Part shown: positions 62,901-64,000 of the stretch, piece by piece
Layout of the letters: every line of letters starts with the position of its first letter
How positions within the stretch are numbered: position 1 is the stretch's first letter
Assembly: GCA_900768505.1 (NCBI GenBank)
Contig: CAAGED010000012.1
Span: 1 to 64,000, forward strand
Direction: 5' to 3'
From: Lentisphaeria bacterium
GTDB lineage: Bacteria; Verrucomicrobiota; Lentisphaeria; Victivallales; Victivallaceae
Length of the DNA stretch: 64,000 nt
Notes under the pieces: generated by a model
What the model saw: the letters and a program-made list of their open reading frames with translations, nothing else
The model's database searches: none
What the model was told of the DNA's origin: nothing
Translations under genes and position numbers: made by a program

Positions 62901-64000
62901 ATAAAAATCCAATTCCAGCAGATTTCCGCTTCCGGTGGTGTAGAAATCACCACCGGTAACCGATACGGTCATTGTAAAATCTGTACTCGGATTAAGGATA
63001 ATATCGTCATAAAGCGCACCAAAGCTGCCCGGATTATTCTCCGGGTGATAAATATAAGAATAATCTATCTGATCGACCCACGGAATCTGATTTTTATTAG
63101 CGGCATCCTTGCCGCCAACAACATCCATGGCCGCTGCTACATCACAATGGGTCAACCGGGCAATCTGATTAACCAAAGATTGATTATCAGGTGTGGAGGC
63201 AAATTTGGTACCGTAAAACATAATGTCGGCACCATCGGCCAGGCCATTACTCCACCGCTCCAAGTTTTCCCTCGTGGAGTTTCTACTTAGGTAAGCGGAA
63301 TCAATCGTATCCATTCCGATACGGATTTTCCCGTCCGTGCCCTTTGCTACAATATGCAACGCATCGTAATACTTTCCCGGAGTATCGGGAAAACCATCAC
63401 CATCCGTGTCAATCGTTGGGGAATTTAAAAAATTGGTTATTGAACTTACTCCACCACTGGGCAGAACTTGAATTACTCTGAAACCATTCGGAGCCTGATA
63501 CTTCGGCTCGTCTTCACTTCCGGTGTTTTCCCAGCCCAAACTCTTGCAAATGGCATTCCACTCGCTATCAGTTATCGATGCATCGCGAACCACCAACTGT
63601 TTAAGTTCGCGAATTGTGTCATTATATTCCAGGAGCGATGAATCAAAATAATCCTGCACGTCAGTAGTAAGATTTTCGTCCTCAGTGAAATTTGGATCTA
63701 AAAGTACATTACCGGCGGCGTCCACTCCATATTCCAGTGTCCAATTGGCCGGGTCATCATCATACGCATGAGTTGCATCTGCGTCACCGGTGGAATCAGT
63801 GGAGGCAAAAACATTACTATCCGTCGCTTTGGCGATGGCTTTTATAGTTTCGATTGATTTATCTGTCGCTGCAGCATCTGATGCAAAAATATCAATCTGC
63901 CCGTCAGCAGCCATGCTGTTTTTTATGGCATCCCAAATATTCTGATCGCCTATCGTCGAACTGTTAGTTGGAGTTTCTTCCCATTTTTCCTGAGCCGCGG
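32559..64000 (-). CDS. Giant secreted beta-helix protein, 5' end beyond the window
   Basis: One open frame of 10,479 codons plus stop in the window. No in-frame stop occurs up to base 64000, and codons before the Met at 63914 belong to the same domain, so the true start lies outside. Order: two DUF4347-like domains, a beta-rich region, then two colinear units of Pmp-like parallel beta-helix repeats (GGA[IVLM]Y, F-x-x-N, NNxA) with choice-of-anchor-Q-type DQRG...[DI]GA[YF]E motifs. Each unit ends in filamentous-haemagglutinin-like strands (NNLxxxGG). The ~125-residue C-terminus is acidic and helical. I counted about nine cysteines in the whole sequence, which fits an extracellular protein. Function is unknown; surface adhesin, filament or matrix protein are the likely choices. 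Composition resembles its neighbours. Confidence 0.93.
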   Translation of the reverse strand, partial: AAQEKWEETPTNSSTIGDQNIWDAIKNSMAADGQIDIFASDAAATDKSIETIKAIAKATDSNVFASTDSTGDADATHAYDDDPANWTLEYGVDAAGNVLLDPNFTEDENLTTDVQDYFDSSLLEYNDTIRELKQLVVRDASITDSEWNAICKSLGWENTGSEDEPKYQAPNGFRVIQVLPSGGVSSITNFLNSPTIDTDGDGFPDTPGKYYDALHIVAKGTDGKIRIGMDTIDSAYLSRNSTRENLERWSNGLADGADIMFYGTKFASTPDNQSLVNQIARLTHCDVAAAMDVVGGKDAANKNQIPWVDQIDYSYIYHPENNPGSFGALYDDIILNPSTDFTMTVSVTGGDFYTTGSGNLLELDFYKVNDPEDKGRKFTLSDFANTAVHITFMGGGNYTMDVADGADFVMANITVVSGTFVVTGDGTGTFVKADFSGTGALSIEGNLAVGLSEHLGNISFDAKRQSADSATANPASLVIGIDASLSINYGTTFTMTNSAYMQILREGNEHVGSFNAYNSTINLNGSNLAAYAARHQIGGGFNLYNTVLTVTGFSSFGGAVVDDNVVLGTLSGRYATLILNGENSTANEFGLLSLNISNMVSYQDITLNYLKSDTFNNGNVMSLDNYSSLYMAGNAALTWGDNLIGKYGTNEEYSGVQVNITRGSKLSLLENSSLVYNVDVTAVSFANPNTPVAGYILTSSSGSIELNGVSYEFGDNHSTIIYSENLVKNSAYTNTNLLKVYGEIGISSYENVYNNLVLRRTVITDTNGTVYTVKGDFTIDARFSSEVAFVMDNNFHSGNKLVLNSVMQYIGNNNSRGYISAINNSVELNYRTDSLVYLGNYDRTATDRNIYALYVGDNSLNGELTGVRKSLVINVSQEPTEIIDPADPDKVMSTGTIGLAFTFSLKVGDIALSNYNLYTRLDNHVLYEVTDRSTTYIDGIINSGSDGKFDSKSYTFNVVDYSADDYIVVNNNDSGRGSLRAALEYITNTRNNGGKIVFGEEMNGQTISLRSSLMVNSIISFDMDMIYDNINFKWDRGVVTELYQGTMININSNAALVASKIDFDGGEINYGYVGSGQQMGGAIYNNGGYVKLTDSNFSNFSINGMGAAVYNVGTFVGERLSFINNIAGKNSAALVNTAVDNEYGKLIGALYLKNVKFKGGSVGLADGKSDTAIFNSNNGIFYIGNGDVEAGDTAIAAGSAVLENISISGTHSGAVTNSGKLTMLNTTIANNYGVAINNFSNPGSIYAENVTIVNNKNLSYNSLDAVEGSDQFICINSIVQKYEADSSIDFTDTNSIKNQNLYLYSHDGHKLGAFQGNSTIYEFSYGSIFGENYTLSDNGGYVETLAISGDSLALASDKKYFNNVQNNISYRLDFNDTGLKRQDARGFMASGYRDFGAYEYNGIVAFNADTGVGYTTVTAAVNAAVSGQTIELAETRLNDGNIGGNIIIGAGKDIIIAGQGDGSYLDMKLNYIHLKDNVTNSIFVRISNVTFANNSNESVIVNNNNNLLLDNVTFINNKRAIDNIGGYVVVEESLFLHNENVDGGAISVSNNGNLYIGNSSLYNNYAQNGGAVYFTGNGTMVLDRVTMGYNTASQGGAVYVSSDSGILDIRNTTIASNKAEYGSAVYIYSGIGEATFSISSSTIAYNVSTVGKGAVYNNNVTAYLLNTLITENYLLKNGNLIDHDDVSGQAPQSAKYNISGDFITFNSIFETTYLYDEETDKYIFNGNFEDSRLKDNGGYQYTLMLSANSLAVDGGIVTGNDGFDQRGYQFVAVNNENLASYDRIGAGTARDIGAVERGGYIGYYTVNGGTGKNYFSSFEILEPEWNPETGVKPENTNGFAYTDGKEYVRDGIKSVNIYLNSTRILTERTYDIQTSYLKGINNNSDWEHQDITISFFGARDGGTVISGGLDHAIFTYSGSVKYEGTLTVDNDSAALSEDGIPALNYIGSLSIKGGNISFDRMTLRDSLGSAISADRSTIYQYILSSSLQHGYFENVKYAYSDGVANAQLSLNEVTVTNSMALGGTAKLNVYSISEKIVGADYHLEIGYNQLTDEDGGNVHYGADVRSVVSTTEKGETLYNFKVAFFDTTMSHVGGVMEVNDDGGAVSDYVFARYDYGSGMGIETIPEKDLGSYSIVVNNSSFYGNYAKGMGGAIASSGGAEISNSTLAYNIAGAGGALALSYNVTGSTIAYNVALGHYQEFYTLKDNLVVKVFGGVIEGGAGLGVERKYDSDGERIYKSSIVGKNYSSGSVNWNDQVIGNTKLNLDDYNVYETTNSFNGSISETTRVTKYNYFTMPTLGESFATAKPLVFFNGVLADFGGWTKTLSIRGAAWFDSAAFDGVYDQTTGTDQRGYGVANGYRDIGAFEAGGNYAYANGKGYSSIAALLARPEAATDGVFEITLANTRITDRNIRLDGKINITGGVDTSGNVLTYFDANRLGRVFNITSESAVVSLTNLILMNGVAMKTSVLGSDGGGLIASSGNLTLTNITGQNSFAQNAGGAVYSTMNLSVNGSSFVNNRANVGGGIYASGTSVSAKDVTFFANYAHDGGGMYVQNLNLTGGGLVFEKNYATNDAAGLYILGDDTTNIDIAASFTDNYVLGSGAALNMIGGAKFAGNLHVADNIAIHDGGGIYMLNTAVIDLKGNFDDNRSVLGMGGGAYIGNVVTSANIMSTFLENQSFGNGGGLYIYGNTVDDVNMADLTLNLVDFIKNATLGSGGGAYIFNFRNVVFSSVNFGSSGTIASMNGNSAFGDGGGLYIKEVDNFTGKKLGFGDNRAGQSLGIDIKASNDGLATGGAAYFLNVGTISMTNMRVSDNRLGGDVRLDEYIHGGITVLADKSARRTTTKIEIFNTDFLYNSGASLYVDALKAEIRLDSSSFDNEHSALSSTAFLSYGAYVKNAASMYVVNSTFSHNYVNLMVKNLTDTVNGLTINFSTIAYAYTRTNNPETIYGGVGLQLDNGTLNISNSIVAYNMIVLNNGVNGVTVRSSHHNVFENLLSSSSQAINGFQGTQKQLNNLIWGSDVAGNYIEIQSYYNGNEFTNKGKVLTSNGNLVGYDETARGFIRTNLYLDSRSLYHGAQNTQSLALTSKDSIAYHYKLNGVEVRPGEMDDSTFYDQNGNIRTGIEMYFQRYERNEITGMVDLVTYTYSADIKDRDMSGNITKGELVEVSRDVNVKGAEVTAEGKYIVVYKYTEQQSIIYVDGVASNANDIFYRYEMNELTGNNDRVGKYQYNDKTRNWEYFKIDADGNEMSQGEVLKDGMSYEVQTQDGRVVNIDYVAKCWMEVIAREDGTITRNIINQDLFFTEDGKVFQGNKIDVAVDEFGNVTDFYQWNQVHGKWQHTTMDAEGNFSTTWINGQVSVTDLNGIEYHYELNQSVRDVDGNYYNFDQVSADGSEIKFTNSASGVTQTFTFDGTKWVDGNNNVLILDGGDISAYNGRAQVLRGLVMTDGSMRYEIVTRDVIQNAQGDNVQPDENGRIVVSPGMSLEYNFSERLWYSVDSDGIRTKLQDGDKFTKADGEVYIFKSNGCIDERVENVKELSGEFSGRVSIGAVEPNYYLTVTSNHNGFSDKILQNVTSDDSALTFADRMFTDGVSLQEAIYWLDNYTMSGIDYGILLETGKRLESNFDVDRYVKFSDTMIDSGKTTITNDLDKNSYFIRKDIVIGGGNVGNLTEAERYDDKNHFFEFDNTYLAQDSANRIVLDGNGAQSGLLIVSGIDRVNADVVASINNITITNGRATSSTSNNGGGLYISSGNVRDLDNNLNIDCPAAVTVSLNNNLIKDSVASDDRTTGSAWGGGIYNGGGTLYMYDSTVKNNQVVLEANYDRARGLGGGIYNSADGKMEIYRSTIDGNLVDASKVSSIISGLGGGIYNRGSLTMVASTITNNRQIHFQENHAGYQYSLYNGSAIVSEGVLSNTILDGVTVAYNEVGRNLEYPNEFSYAAWFVSGSLSISNSIFAENYVENDPANVRRDIYVEDAVLRQSNNLIGKNNIFGNYRSDAIDTRYQNMIFGAQGTGIVENLLMSTYLKYNGGKTQSYRLGSGSVAIGNGDYTGKPTFDQRGIYVDGVNQLRNTIGAYEMLTYIATTGEQADVALSGSGSVASRDIGFDFANRQSGWNANLRNALYLADEGATVDMTISREHADADGNVNFELVDGALRIFNSLNFNLTAEDGLVLNIDAKGLSRAFIMDSNEFEVASNRDLKVNLLVLDSNGDGKADGMIRLQNTMTDGSANFEGAGGAIYIKGDLTINNLEIINSKAFGAGGAIYLAGQSSKFVVDNLLITNTSAGRNGGALYVGNKLILTNAKFDNVSSEGNGGAIYVNNANEFKLQNVDIDTAFARGGQGGAVFVRGDVADFVFENVNVSNSGTEQTSQDTNMGGGAIYVSAKSSNNVTITNSTFTNNVAVSGGSLMLIGGNVALDKVVVSDSNASKGGGAMYANTNKLEINQSAFVNNSAGTNGGALYLNAVTDMENVTISNNVAVSSGGGIYYAKAGGRLVLSFATIANNVGRFGGGLFMNSGNLLMSNSVLVQNYRKAMANDATWEDKYFASNDLYLGATATFDYSSDYNALGIIEMADGTFAPFGAHNRFLVVINPTDSEFTLDQLKLDFEAKDNGGKTLTVFVDENSILIGAADENSGVLVDQRGRNRVKPITIGAYQRNDVVYYLETGDNVDVTVGGNWYRIENGQKVYDLTSDKFVDDTLDNRYVIQNGAHGVNISSAWETSQNHRVVLNAGGSLTVNDMPADNDVSAFIALNAGAVLTVNGMLNTYGNSISNYGSLTINGGLSNTLSIKQMTGATLTISTSDDKLVNREGEYKGNVISLTVSKGENLVEYIYNGDQTVYDVAYYNLTIGGMSGIKQGSATKNLTVSNELKLIDGGQLLTAKDVQVNGKLSMSGDSVLELGGNLVLPKVTVISDPNYNVNYGYELGDNSTIVYNSAEDRVILNIDYNNLEISGKGVKSLEVIKNYRGEVTDQDLLVNGNMKVVGAEATDEFSFALPGELQVGGDLILQHNGRVDVSGKLGVNGDVTFGKNSEMILSVGGDFLMGGTFDAGLGTIRYVGADQQIIAGNYYNVEFINGSGLSGMVTKQSDSDISAQKISVYENVYLKVKSAAVNDSFLVLNHDGVTPGNSVVEITGINDTLVGKNGSVDGYAFKVNGFFQSGAGKFIYSGDAAAETQQIANLKYYDLTLLGGSTKLFDQAIVANEMIIGDGDISRLMYTHVIFSDGIRTYDSANPAGSQINMLTVKAGGSARLNGVMGADDLRATDLTATNFILERGSEIIYGRIGDQIMAPEFTYSILTIDGSGVKSFVNAALTANRVNIVSDATLDVDGALTVTPYLVNDAQIIDGGLVFVDADGNATAGTLMISGTLNAAYFTAGNGTVIYYGSADQLVTDFGETQAYNNLVLRGGNKSSALFDAAGKSTLGNLYVANDLYLENGVVATTGTVQADNVYFRNLADSSDSNAILQVAGDFIIANEFVAGVGIVHFNGGNQVINGLNYYIVAFSNSGSNMAEKTVSNRINASVGIYIGNNLNVNVADGVTGGEIAFGEYNTTTKSYADSNGVLTLNGSGWVMVGSSFVSGSGTVVYNGASDQYITDWGKDSSYNNITVSGNGGVNNVHLLNDVSSLAVIRAKNTVLIKNNERVNADSVIADSLMFSETVEQPVLDENGEFTYDGKGNIVTQNVMMDYNGYLMVDGLYAERVGAEYKEISAPLHINKFDAGHGTVEFGMTAGYPITSTQYFNALNYYNLVLSGGTMKLAQGDFGIEGAFTATSVEFSIACNKPIVETAYYDRNKVTVTYNGMNQQINTQVEYYALTLASADGVTAVSKSADGQVYAFTDLTFAEKQNVTLILNGSDMKPLSFGNLIHNNVGNIVYAGTNQQIQIFGNHNVPGYDADGKLENRVNYHQLTVDANSMAYADATLQAATLNVLNDGRLELRNDANLLVEKLNSYSVDAEGNLTGEFGTVAYVGNKQIVSNIDTTKDGNALKYGHLEIGGNGDKVAENGLVVKGDLFFSADNELEIKSTIELGALRYNAMGTMHYSATGADVQRVLGGSNIAYNNLKISNGDKRLGDSVAVNGMFEFTQSAGKMIVLDNYELMLNGAITGMNGSVGHYFMVATESANWSEAAEGSENIGWINLSHKANGTSHSVILGTGDNYWSEIVMSNLTTEAQNFIINITFDPSLMGSSVGAWHVLTVKGPNGGDAATYGVELRYTNAADDKFDPQMAEVYDRVSGDNYGHQYKAELNGNGQYSFAATGKLMDGFVVTNTKDFGWGSLRRALDLANAIAGADVITFDPAVFGYGNNYVINVSGALVITESVTFKGIGAEYLTLDGGGSDRIFVISTEFHSDLTVIVEGMTLANGKSDNGGAIYTQGGMLILRETAIRDSHADNGGAVYVDQGAALMVEKSIFSGNEATFGGALYNVGNSSSITAVDTSFIGNKAVEEGSAIYNGKLISEVASTDEAGKATLKLQNYNAYLVLKNVTISGHDSGIAGDKVATISNWGTMDAYNLTIANNGDAAINNWAYDSVSENILDAEGNKIPFHFEAEMNLEHVTIAYNKALGIDYGHSNIINSIVQDADNSNFVNLVTGGSFDNSVSAESVFAQNMVSDNGGWVYTLQLQSASAAVNAIQSASLTNYDARGFLVYGLRDLGAYESNAVVAINKNRPDLVYTNIQAAIDAGRNGETIELVDSRITSEFFGVTGGVITVNKSLNIVGNGATLDAGGNSGIFQINDGKNNVISVGIQDVTLINGAAAMGGAINNAENLLLNNVNIHNNTATVAGGAIYNNGGNIFINYSAIANNSSNGNGGAINSLKGNVEIYYSSLTQNQSRGNGGAISVENGALRVNASTLSHNIAQGNGGAIAVVNGSLLSESNTLAYNSASSGGAIYANGGSLNVYANTIAFNLVNEYGSGRGLYIGDGTSYRVGRTLAVFNHAGDLYGEDIYVTMRASGTIEDSIYMYAGDATPTEEGFEHLKGEYYLDSDIFTSDFLYDNGGWTGTLAISMNSLARDFGDPEKKGVVDEFDQRGYMVDNSFDIGAYEYDGVIGKVYSDAQGSNNEKSITYISSLADLNNIKGNLDVYLFNTRIFAEDIDINLYAIGKDNDGKTTNTARNINIYGANNGSTVISSGLQGYGFKFMGGLTTTTNDKGEVTGTSKVAGSVSMDRITVSDMIGGAIMTDAASIVSGSNINFVDGTLSNNYNGADGGAVVSRNGSGSGVDKADEGTFTFTNTLFANNYAGHNGGAISVGKSVTVTASTFANNFAGLTGGAVSIANGGTFTASNVTMAFNTAGAVGGGVYSDGTFSSANSLYVSNNHYDYARSENGVLTNGGFNMVQSQNGTWAKEQNEDVFNIGPNYFIDNSIKIDDNTYGTDIVKQGFYDYSFNRVFLTGYLSDNGGWSKTIELGHDSRYNAAYDGIKEGIASADQRGYGIYGKRGDIGAYELNGTYAIVTTSGDDSSAVEFASVADAYRALQGVGGVITLRDVRIIESNIAFSSDITIKGTLSSYGKVQTFVRGTLMDARQMGRVFSVVSGSAKVTLDSLHMTNGFALVDGDSNGSGGAIYNMGILTVLDSIITNSVAQVSGGAIYNGGELIIQSGEVGKNSSKTLSQALLFNNNHAALNGGAIASNGSLTIASLYFTSKTTDKEGVLTPNAGREIIFSNNSALNGGAVSVDGGTLKISGMGSTHTDSDWSGGVQFLSNYASDNGGALYGNGGAASDYLIVGATFAYNGANGNGGALYVDGGSNLRLEATLFGGNMALGDGGAASINNVSNIRIIAGGVPNQFELDEEEKLIEEVKDKYFDYTITGSTSFIENETISGNGGAVSIRNFDEMKVASNSMQEGVYFLMNTASSGKGGALYVVNDTMNGLLDITPQKEYEAISSGETVVKVVNNQVVFGMNYAGSDGGAMYLSNVKEINMTNNIHFVDNISAANGGALYIANAATINTNDNVSLIGNIAKFNGGAMYLANVAEANFEYVNANTNQAANGGAVYITGNGGNYKFSASKYYENTASGLGGSFYINSNGGKVVFDSMSITGNSAAAGSAVYVESVGSAEFVGVTLAENAGTSGVYVKETTASAGLKFNYVTMAEYNGVVGLVYTKGNFTTANSLYVNLNGGRSLEFGSGVKIAGSNNNLFYNFNHNVLSSAQRNGLVSSWYDTVTAYGSNESAAVRDGNGNLVGYNNATNNFIVKNIYLNNQLDKSASALVFTLGFQSKDSIAYRYKVGGREYSAAAMDSSVVYDQRGNLRGGIKVFKAEDGSVVYSYVKFEDGNWMYYEVYEDAYAAKLAAARDAALKDGVYLEGELNGNVFRRGAYGNEVWGQIISVGALQPNMYMTVTTTADSFSNPEVNIHSEDSGYRNIDAALQSGVALREALYWMDSYVLATDGSGSVSGRFSFDGDRYIKFADSLFVKPLELKYYKEKTTTTTGTTTTPTTSGSSTTTAGKEDPGIPYYLTDEDGNPIPAELDADGNPIMPIVYRDVVISLDNGALFVGNKSVMIGSVENYIKNFIDSNYKGEDFKADNTARAQDETGRVIIDANKQTRVFYVAAGSDLHLNNMTLANGNENGTDYAGDRYYDGMGGAVFVGGDLTMVNCVVKDSTVSNISSDIRGIGVSSDSSISNSGFGGGIYVHSSGSADIYYSTITNNKAVGVLGDDISNFAMGGGIYNNGTLNLYCSTVSGNSANGFMYNEDSYFISGMGGGIYLNSGDAVIAASTITGNSVDHASSGKEHEGNEYIRDGAALVVNGGNALLIGNTIAYNSSYFNGIWTNVQQGYAVNIHDGEITLRNNIIAENHLLGSANMPNRDLIMYDGSLTFDSGYNIIGSVAGYNASRIISMQGNIVSANQFSGEVDNLNISSQLKYNGGMTQSFRIGRDSVAVGAANYDGFEDYMFDQRGVKADGVNQLRNTIGAYEMLTYIEVTTGEADFALENGDIKYDFANGFGGWQTNLRTAMYLADGGEIRIAIGKDTNGNAITSYNLIGGALQMFAGVNVVADSMVTITGNGESRALIIDGGSSEIPSTTTITAKLQNLKFANNETVVGSSFNGFGGAIYSNGNLVLNNVVFENNTSITSGGSVYVVGNLTANNVKVANSQAGANGGAFAVVGGDINLNKVDISNVSSGSRGGAVSVTDGSRISTLTDVKINNAGSRGEGGALFFMGSNLLLNRVEILNSTAKGATGLGGAMYVSVSGTATIANSLLDGNSATQGGAIYAANGAMKIDRTALVNNQAINNGGALFAGNDSVSIVNSTLAFNHAGQNGGAIYSTGLDKLELLSATVAYNIAGYNSASSAVGGGIYMGNSSANSLFMVNSIVANNYHNVGSASGTANRSDLSFETDGYLTIDPSSMYNIVGHIDRLSYDVFNSSNVVIDDSELSLWNQLLMLDELHYVKGTDSDGAVYRTAVLGFSGEGLASRLIGDTEALRAISAYTDVDQRGVERTIEHLTVGAYERIGNVYVLKSDMLDVTNLGNWISVTGSFGPESFNEFDAIFMIDKDAELNKSWSVGPLSSVKVTTGGDFTIGDAGSLIVPSIAVNGEGALTVSGLVNGVISLVNSATLELLTANLDKINLSISNGNTTVHYANSGSQTITNLNYDNLVISGSKNMVGSLNAVNLTVNSNSSFSNSGAINVSGLINNGMVTASGNVTVSDSAVNNGTLKAANVTIGSEFDRAGLTGSGLIDAVGSVSIYGGEINYGAINATENVVIDGINSIAIGSMNVSGNVSLVSANGDVTLNGNINAANISVNAQNNIVMNNSTAVATGSSSYQANNLLMNSSVIGSAEHRLDNSDIKVDGIYSVSGKNAIYLTTLDRLNNLLLDTTVDIAPNSTMAFEIGGGAYLNQSIFSNVSNNNGTFAVRAEGDVELEGIDTDLLSNFNGTFEVGANNLTSSESNNFGKNVYLVIDNRGMMTVERDFTAYRGLTVNNVHMLSDGGSLNAIDGDIEIRGILVGSDGDVNINANNIVVADVRRVTDLNLNAGESITLAGRIDVDNIMNIQNADVKLNNAVVIAKNRLDAQNIVSVIGLNGIAAGEYVVNNITGASGANLILAVNVDGHFDSESVGGSGSAHKVKIDSVNGISLGILNGSFEIVNANIHDLVNSGDLYIQSADLTGSLNSAGKLKIDDFSVSGNGKQRINAGTNSYFGNVNMNKNGGRVDVLDDMTVHGNFNFADGAKGIFNVGDNSLMIEGQIRGGSFESYFGTGADGWIKTNVDSSDTTMWIGNDNGSSRVIMSSASGERGVVGVNTYNPLTDNGRPDGWRLLDPSRVINRSWRFDKSFDGAVSVDLMADPKEIGAHAENATLFQLGTYSWDRVAQSNNRYQINSNSPVAFGMDSYSFASVRTPFGYNDTQRRLDFARQWDFGFLDLNVDQWMIAKAEMERRLDGDKLTNPLNNRNGMGDNMTKPMSKFNFDDINIVKMGDSIFGTPTSADEVFLEGLSIVEEEVYDMLNLLKKDAINHEVEIMETFSQLADSGDNMEKHPAFRNDVDKALDTLLS
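33310..45240 (-). repeat. Giant-protein unit B (second mega-repeat)
   Basis: About 3,980 residues. It starts at TNTKDFGWGSLRRAL (about 45,220). Modules lie near 44,100 (DARG), 42,935, 41,740, 39,297, 37,345 and 35,730, in the same order and with the same neighbouring sequences as unit A. A shorter haemagglutinin-like region (about 35.6-33.4 kb) follows. Confidence 0.8.
38695..38765 (-). other. Threonine-rich linker in unit B
   Basis: About 24 residues made almost only of Thr with a few Gly, Ser and Pro (EKTTTTTGTTTTPTTSG, continuing SSTTTAG). It is followed by a polar DEDGNPIP/DADGNPIM pair. Unit A lacks it at the equivalent place (about 53,090). Confidence 0.85.
45460..61120 (-). repeat. 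Giant-protein unit A (first mega-repeat)
   Basis: About 5,200 residues. It starts at NNNDSGRGSLRAAL (about 61,095). DARG/DQRG modules lie near 59,840 (DARG), 58,700, 56,950, 54,660 (DQNG variant), 51,840 and 50,090. A long haemagglutinin-like strand region (about 50.0-45.5 kb) follows and ends at GDNYWSEIVMSN. The same ordered set recurs in unit B. Confidence 0.8.
53360..54690 (-). other. RHS/YD-like insert within unit A
   Basis: About 440 residues unlike the surrounding beta-helix. They are rich in Tyr, Trp and Asp-Gly-Asn turns (YEMNELTGNNDRVGKYQYN, FKIDADGNEM, YHYELNQSVRDVDGNYYNF), reminiscent of YD/RHS-type hairpins. Unit B has only a ~90-residue counterpart (about 39,060-39,330). Confidence 0.6.
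62960..64000 (-). other. Tandem DUF4347-like domains of the giant protein
   Basis: Two related segments are visible. The right-hand one (ADGQIDIFASDAAAT then DSNVFASTDSTGD, about 63998-63720) and the left-hand one (ADGADIMFYGTKFAS then HCDVAAAMDVVGG, about 63365-63030) match the DUF4347 pattern of a D-I-x-x-[YF]-x-x-x-x-A strand followed by a D-V-A-A-S-T-D-like stretch. DUF4347 is common near the N-terminus of very large bacterial surface proteins. The second copy lacks the usual Cys after the first strand (Thr instead). Confidence 0.65.

Overview
The window looks like chromosomal DNA of a Gram-negative bacterium of the PVC group, most plausibly a gut-type Lentisphaerota (Victivallis-like) or a close relative. 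This is inferred from a very large secreted beta-helix protein with chlamydial Pmp-like GGA[IV]Y repeats, the murB-ddl arrangement and amino-sugar salvage genes. No rRNA or tRNA gene fixes the taxonomy.

Region 1 (1-25.6 kb) is ordinary housekeeping DNA, almost all on the minus strand. In order along + coordinates it holds: ttcA with a two-TM hypothetical gene; thiI and nagB; a UDP-sugar epimerase, a NahK-like sugar 1-kinase and a sugar nucleotidyltransferase (with nagB, an amino-sugar salvage set); prfA and rpmE; the only plus-strand pair, a plsC-like acyltransferase and queH; a lactonase, cysK and an in-frame murB-ddl fusion; then a long co-directional run read rph > dnaX > proA > membrane protein > mtaB > rimO > pgsA > hisI that ends at a strong terminator. 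A 4.5S-type SRP RNA gene (about 24.29-24.40 kb) lies between rph and accD.

Region 2 (25.6-32.4 kb) contains a small coiled-coil ORF, an AT-rich 0.8 kb stretch with DnaA-box-like sites (candidate oriC) and dnaA on the plus strand. A second two-TM hypothetical protein follows, then a fused radical-SAM/MnmC-type methyltransferase (probable MnmL-MnmC(m), wobble-uridine modification) and hisB. The gene-strand switch at dnaA agrees with an origin there.

Region 3 (32.6-64.0 kb) is one uninterrupted minus-strand reading frame of at least 10,479 codons that runs off the right edge, so its N-terminus and signal peptide are not in the window. It begins (as seen) with two DUF4347-like domains and a beta-rich region. 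Two very large colinear units follow (about 15.7 and 11.9 kb). Each starts with a GSLR-type motif, carries six DQRG/DARG...GAYE modules in the same order within Pmp-like beta-helix repeats, and ends in a filamentous-haemagglutinin-like beta-strand region. The protein closes with an acidic helical tail and has no visible autotransporter barrel. A clear rho-independent terminator follows. This giant, internally duplicated surface protein is the most unusual object in the window.

Several genes serve tRNA modification (ttcA, thiI, queH, mtaB, the MnmL/MnmC fusion). Others serve envelope synthesis (murB-ddl, pgsA, accD, plsC-like). No CRISPR array, insertion sequence or prophage gene was recognised.
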